From NCBI GenBank assembly GCA_041648505.1, contig JBAZOY010000036.1, positions 1 to 23,623 on the forward strand: a DNA stretch of 23,623 nucleotides, written 5' to 3'. The position numbers were made by a program, and so were the translations under genes. Position 1 is the stretch's first letter. Every line of letters starts with the position of its first letter. The DNA comes from JBAZOY01 sp041648505 (lineage in GTDB: Bacteria > Desulfobacterota > Syntrophia > Syntrophales > CG2-30-49-12). Below the pieces are notes generated by a model. That model ran no database searches. It had not been told where the DNA came from and saw only the letters and a program-made list of their open reading frames with translations. Below, piece by piece: positions 21,687 to 23,623 of this stretch.

Positions 21687-23531
21687 ATGGAAAAAAGAGG
21701 ACTTCTTAATAGCTTTATCGGTGTTCTTATATTAATTATTTCTGTCTTTCTCATTTCATGTGGGGCCGGGGAAGGTACCGGTACAGATGGCGATGGCACT
21801 GTGACCTTTACTGCCGGCAGTATCTCTCTGGCAACGTCTCAGGTCAGTGTTAAATCCGACAGTTCGGATAGTGCAACCATTACCGCTTCGGTTTTAGACA
21901 CGAATAATGTTGTTATAGAAGGGGCAACAGTAACATTTACAGCAAGTGGGGGACAGATCAGTAAAGCATCCCTGGATACAGACGAAGACGGTAAGGCACA
22001 GGTGGAGTTCAGATCGGGAACGGTTGATAAAAGCAACAGGGTTGCAACGGTAACCGCTCAAGTTACAGGGCTTGATCCTGTCCAGATACCGATAGAGATC
22101 AAAGGAACAACTCTTTCACTTTCCAGCGATAATACGAGCCTCATAATCGGTGTATCGTCTGCTAATTTAACGATTCTGGTCAAGGATGGCGGTTCCACCC
22201 CTATATACAATGCCCCTGTTATTATAAGTGCAGCGCCGGTGGGCTTAGTGTCTCTATCACAGGGGACAGGAAATACCGATGTTACGGGTAACTTGACTGT
22301 TTCTGTAACAGGTACCGGCATCGGGGTTGCCACTGTAACAGTAAAATCACTGGGGTATACGGCAACCCAGGAGTACATTGTGGGCGCTGCTGGAACTGTG
22401 TTTGGTATTGTTCAACCATCAGAAGACCCTTATGCCACAAGTACCAATCAACCCCTTACCATCAAAGTGGCTGCCCCCGGCCAAACATCTGTGATGTTTG
22501 CCACAACATTCGGGGCCTGGGATGGTGGAAGCAACAACATCGTGACGAAGACCGTGTCAAATGGATCGGCAGAAGCCACTTTAATGTCGAGTACTGCAGG
22601 TACGGCAACTGCGCAAGTATCTATCCCGGGTAATTCTTCGCTCACAGACTCTTTGCGGGTTGCTTTCTCATCACCATCCGCTGATGTTACTCAGATATCC
22701 CTTCAGGCCAGCACCAGTGTAATAGGACCAAGCATTGGGACCACAACGTATTCGGCTACCCTGCAAGTCACTGCAAGAGATGTGAATGATGTGGCTGTGT
22801 ATGGAGTCCCTGTGGCCTTCTCGATTGAGAACCCTACGGGTGGAGGGGAGTTCGTGTATCCTGTTGTTACATTCACGGACATGACGGGAATCGCAACTTC
22901 AACCTTTACTTCCGGATCATTAAGCAGTGACGCGGAAGGCCTCACTATCACAGTCAAAGCTTTGGAGAAACCGTCATTAACGGATTCCGTCAAGATAGTC
23001 ATCGGTGGAACTGCAGGTTCGGTGGTAATCGGTTTCAGCACTGAAATCAAATCAAATGATACAAACACTTACTATCTCTTGCCTATGTCTGTACTTGTGG
23101 CGGATGCAAACGGCAATCCCGTCTCCGGCGCTACGGTATCGCTAAGCGTCTGGCCTACATATTACCATACCGGATATATCGACAGCTTGCTAGGACAAGT
23201 GATTACCGGAACATATCCTAATGAGGACGTAAACAGGAATCTGATTCTCGACCCGGGGGAAGAAGGAACTTCTAACGCCTACAACCAGGATGGCGAGCTG
23301 ACACCTAAAAATTCGGCCGCCGGAACCCTGCCTGGGACCATTACCACCGATGAAAACGGTGTAGGCAACTTCGACCTCGTCTACCTGAAGAATTCTGCAA
23401 CGTGGATCACAGATGAGATTAAAGCAACTACTGTCGTCTGGGGGACAGAGACTATATCAAGCTATAAATTCCAATTGTATCACGCCATAGCAGACGAACC
23501 GTCTCTACCACCATCTCCTTACGGCCCATAA
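21687..23531 (+). CDS. Large surface lipoprotein with tandem Ig-like (Big_1/invasin-type) domains
   Basis: The 614-residue protein starts with a lipoprotein signal peptide: a hydrophobic core (10-23) and lipobox L22-I-S-C25. Gly26 at position +2 does not signal inner-membrane retention, so an outer-membrane site is likely. The rest looks like about five Ig-like repeats of bacterial group 1 type (roughly 44-138, 141-233, 236-327, 334-440, 444-605), rich in Thr, Ser, Val and Gly. Recurrent motifs are G.TVTFTA..G, T..DG.A.V.F.SGT and NGNPVSGATVSLSV. The last repeat is interrupted by a long acidic insert with an EF-hand-like loop (514-525). The ATG directly follows the pilQ stop with no gap. An adhesin or structural role in pilus or envelope contact is inferred from the domains and position; no homologue with known function is recognised. 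Confidence 0.85.
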   Translation: MEKRGLLNSFIGVLILIISVFLISCGAGEGTGTDGDGTVTFTAGSISLATSQVSVKSDSSDSATITASVLDTNNVVIEGATVTFTASGGQISKASLDTDEDGKAQVEFRSGTVDKSNRVATVTAQVTGLDPVQIPIEIKGTTLSLSSDNTSLIIGVSSANLTILVKDGGSTPIYNAPVIISAAPVGLVSLSQGTGNTDVTGNLTVSVTGTGIGVATVTVKSLGYTATQEYIVGAAGTVFGIVQPSEDPYATSTNQPLTIKVAAPGQTSVMFATTFGAWDGGSNNIVTKTVSNGSAEATLMSSTAGTATAQVSIPGNSSLTDSLRVAFSSPSADVTQISLQASTSVIGPSIGTTTYSATLQVTARDVNDVAVYGVPVAFSIENPTGGGEFVYPVVTFTDMTGIATSTFTSGSLSSDAEGLTITVKALEKPSLTDSVKIVIGGTAGSVVIGFSTEIKSNDTNTYYLLPMSVLVADANGNPVSGATVSLSVWPTYYHTGYIDSLLGQVITGTYPNEDVNRNLILDPGEEGTSNAYNQDGELTPKNSAAGTLPGTITTDENGVGNFDLVYLKNSATWITDEIKATTVVWGTETISSYKFQLYHAIADEPSLPPSPYGP

Positions 23532-23544
23532 ATTTACGGAGTAT

Positions 23545-23581
23545 GGGGGTGGTAGGACGCAACCATCTTCCACTCTTTTTT
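23545..23581 (+). terminator. Probable intrinsic terminator of the pil operon
   Basis: GGTGGT (23548-23553) pairs with ACCATC (23562-23567) around an 8-base loop, extendable by two G-T and one G-C pair to 23545/23570. A T6 run follows at 23576-23581 after a gap of 5 bases. It begins 13 bases after the stop of the Ig-like lipoprotein. The gap and wobble pairs make it weaker than a textbook terminator. Confidence 0.5.
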
Positions 23582-23597
23582 AGCAGCCTTCTCACCT

Positions 23598-23623
23598 AAA
23601 AAAGCCTTCTCATAACGAGAAGG
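23598..23623 (-). terminator. Intrinsic terminator of a convergent minus-strand gene beyond the window
   Basis: Read on the minus strand, a 7-bp stem CCTTCTC / GAGAAGG (23617-23623 and 23605-23611) with loop GTTAT is followed after one C by TTTTTT (complement of A6 at 23598-23603). This is a strong minus-strand terminator and implies a gene to the right transcribed toward this operon. The + strand side of the stem is cut by the window edge, so bidirectional use cannot be judged. Confidence 0.65.

Overview
The window reads as one stretch of chromosomal core genome from an anaerobic Gram-negative bacterium, most likely of the former Deltaproteobacteria (Desulfobacterota, Syntrophia-like). That placement is an inference. 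It rests on the gene order (prmC-murA-hisD, then rimP-nusA-infB-DUF503-rbfA-nrnA-truB-rpsO-pnp-M16), a DUF39 homocysteine-biosynthesis gene and a pilMNOPQ operon with an outer-membrane secretin. Every recognisable protein gene is on the + strand. I see no intact mobile element, CRISPR array or rRNA gene.

Layout: (1) 1-334 holds no supportable gene; the prfA gene that usually precedes prmC is not seen. (2) 335-3755 is prmC-murA-hisD, tightly packed: release-factor methylation, the first committed step of peptidoglycan synthesis, and the last two steps of histidine synthesis. (3) 3950-4024 is tRNA-Gly(CCC). (4) 4124-16323 is a long translation and RNA-metabolism cluster. It starts with a candidate promoter and an intrinsic-terminator-like hairpin directly in front of rimP. 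It continues through rimP, nusA, infB, a DUF503 gene, rbfA, nrnA, truB, rpsO and pnp, then an M16 zinc peptidase and a DUF39 protein. Several genes overlap by GTGA, so translational coupling is likely. (5) 16383-16573 is an AT-rich array of two near-identical 73-bp repeats and a decayed third copy. The third copy runs into the start codon of a small XRE-type regulator. (6) 16830-23531 is a small FtsB/DivIC-like gene followed by pilM, pilN, pilO, pilP, pilQ and a large Ig-like surface lipoprotein. Their junctions are short or overlapping, apart from a 30-bp gap before pilO. (7) 23545-23623 carries a probable + strand terminator and a strong minus-strand terminator cut by the right edge, so the next gene to the right probably points toward this operon.

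How they work together: the first block and the rimP-pnp block supply ribosome maturation, translation initiation and RNA turnover. The last block encodes the inner-membrane alignment complex (PilM/N/O/P) and outer-membrane secretin (PilQ) of a type IV pilus, plus a lipidated adhesin-like protein.

The most interesting points are the 73-bp repeat array in front of the small regulator, the PilQ that seems to lack the N1 domain, the Ig lipoprotein with a canonical EF-hand-like loop fused to the pil operon, and the terminator-like hairpin directly in front of rimP. I found nothing that is clearly a wholly new multi-gene system. The repeat/regulator/pil arrangement is the best candidate for undescribed regulation.
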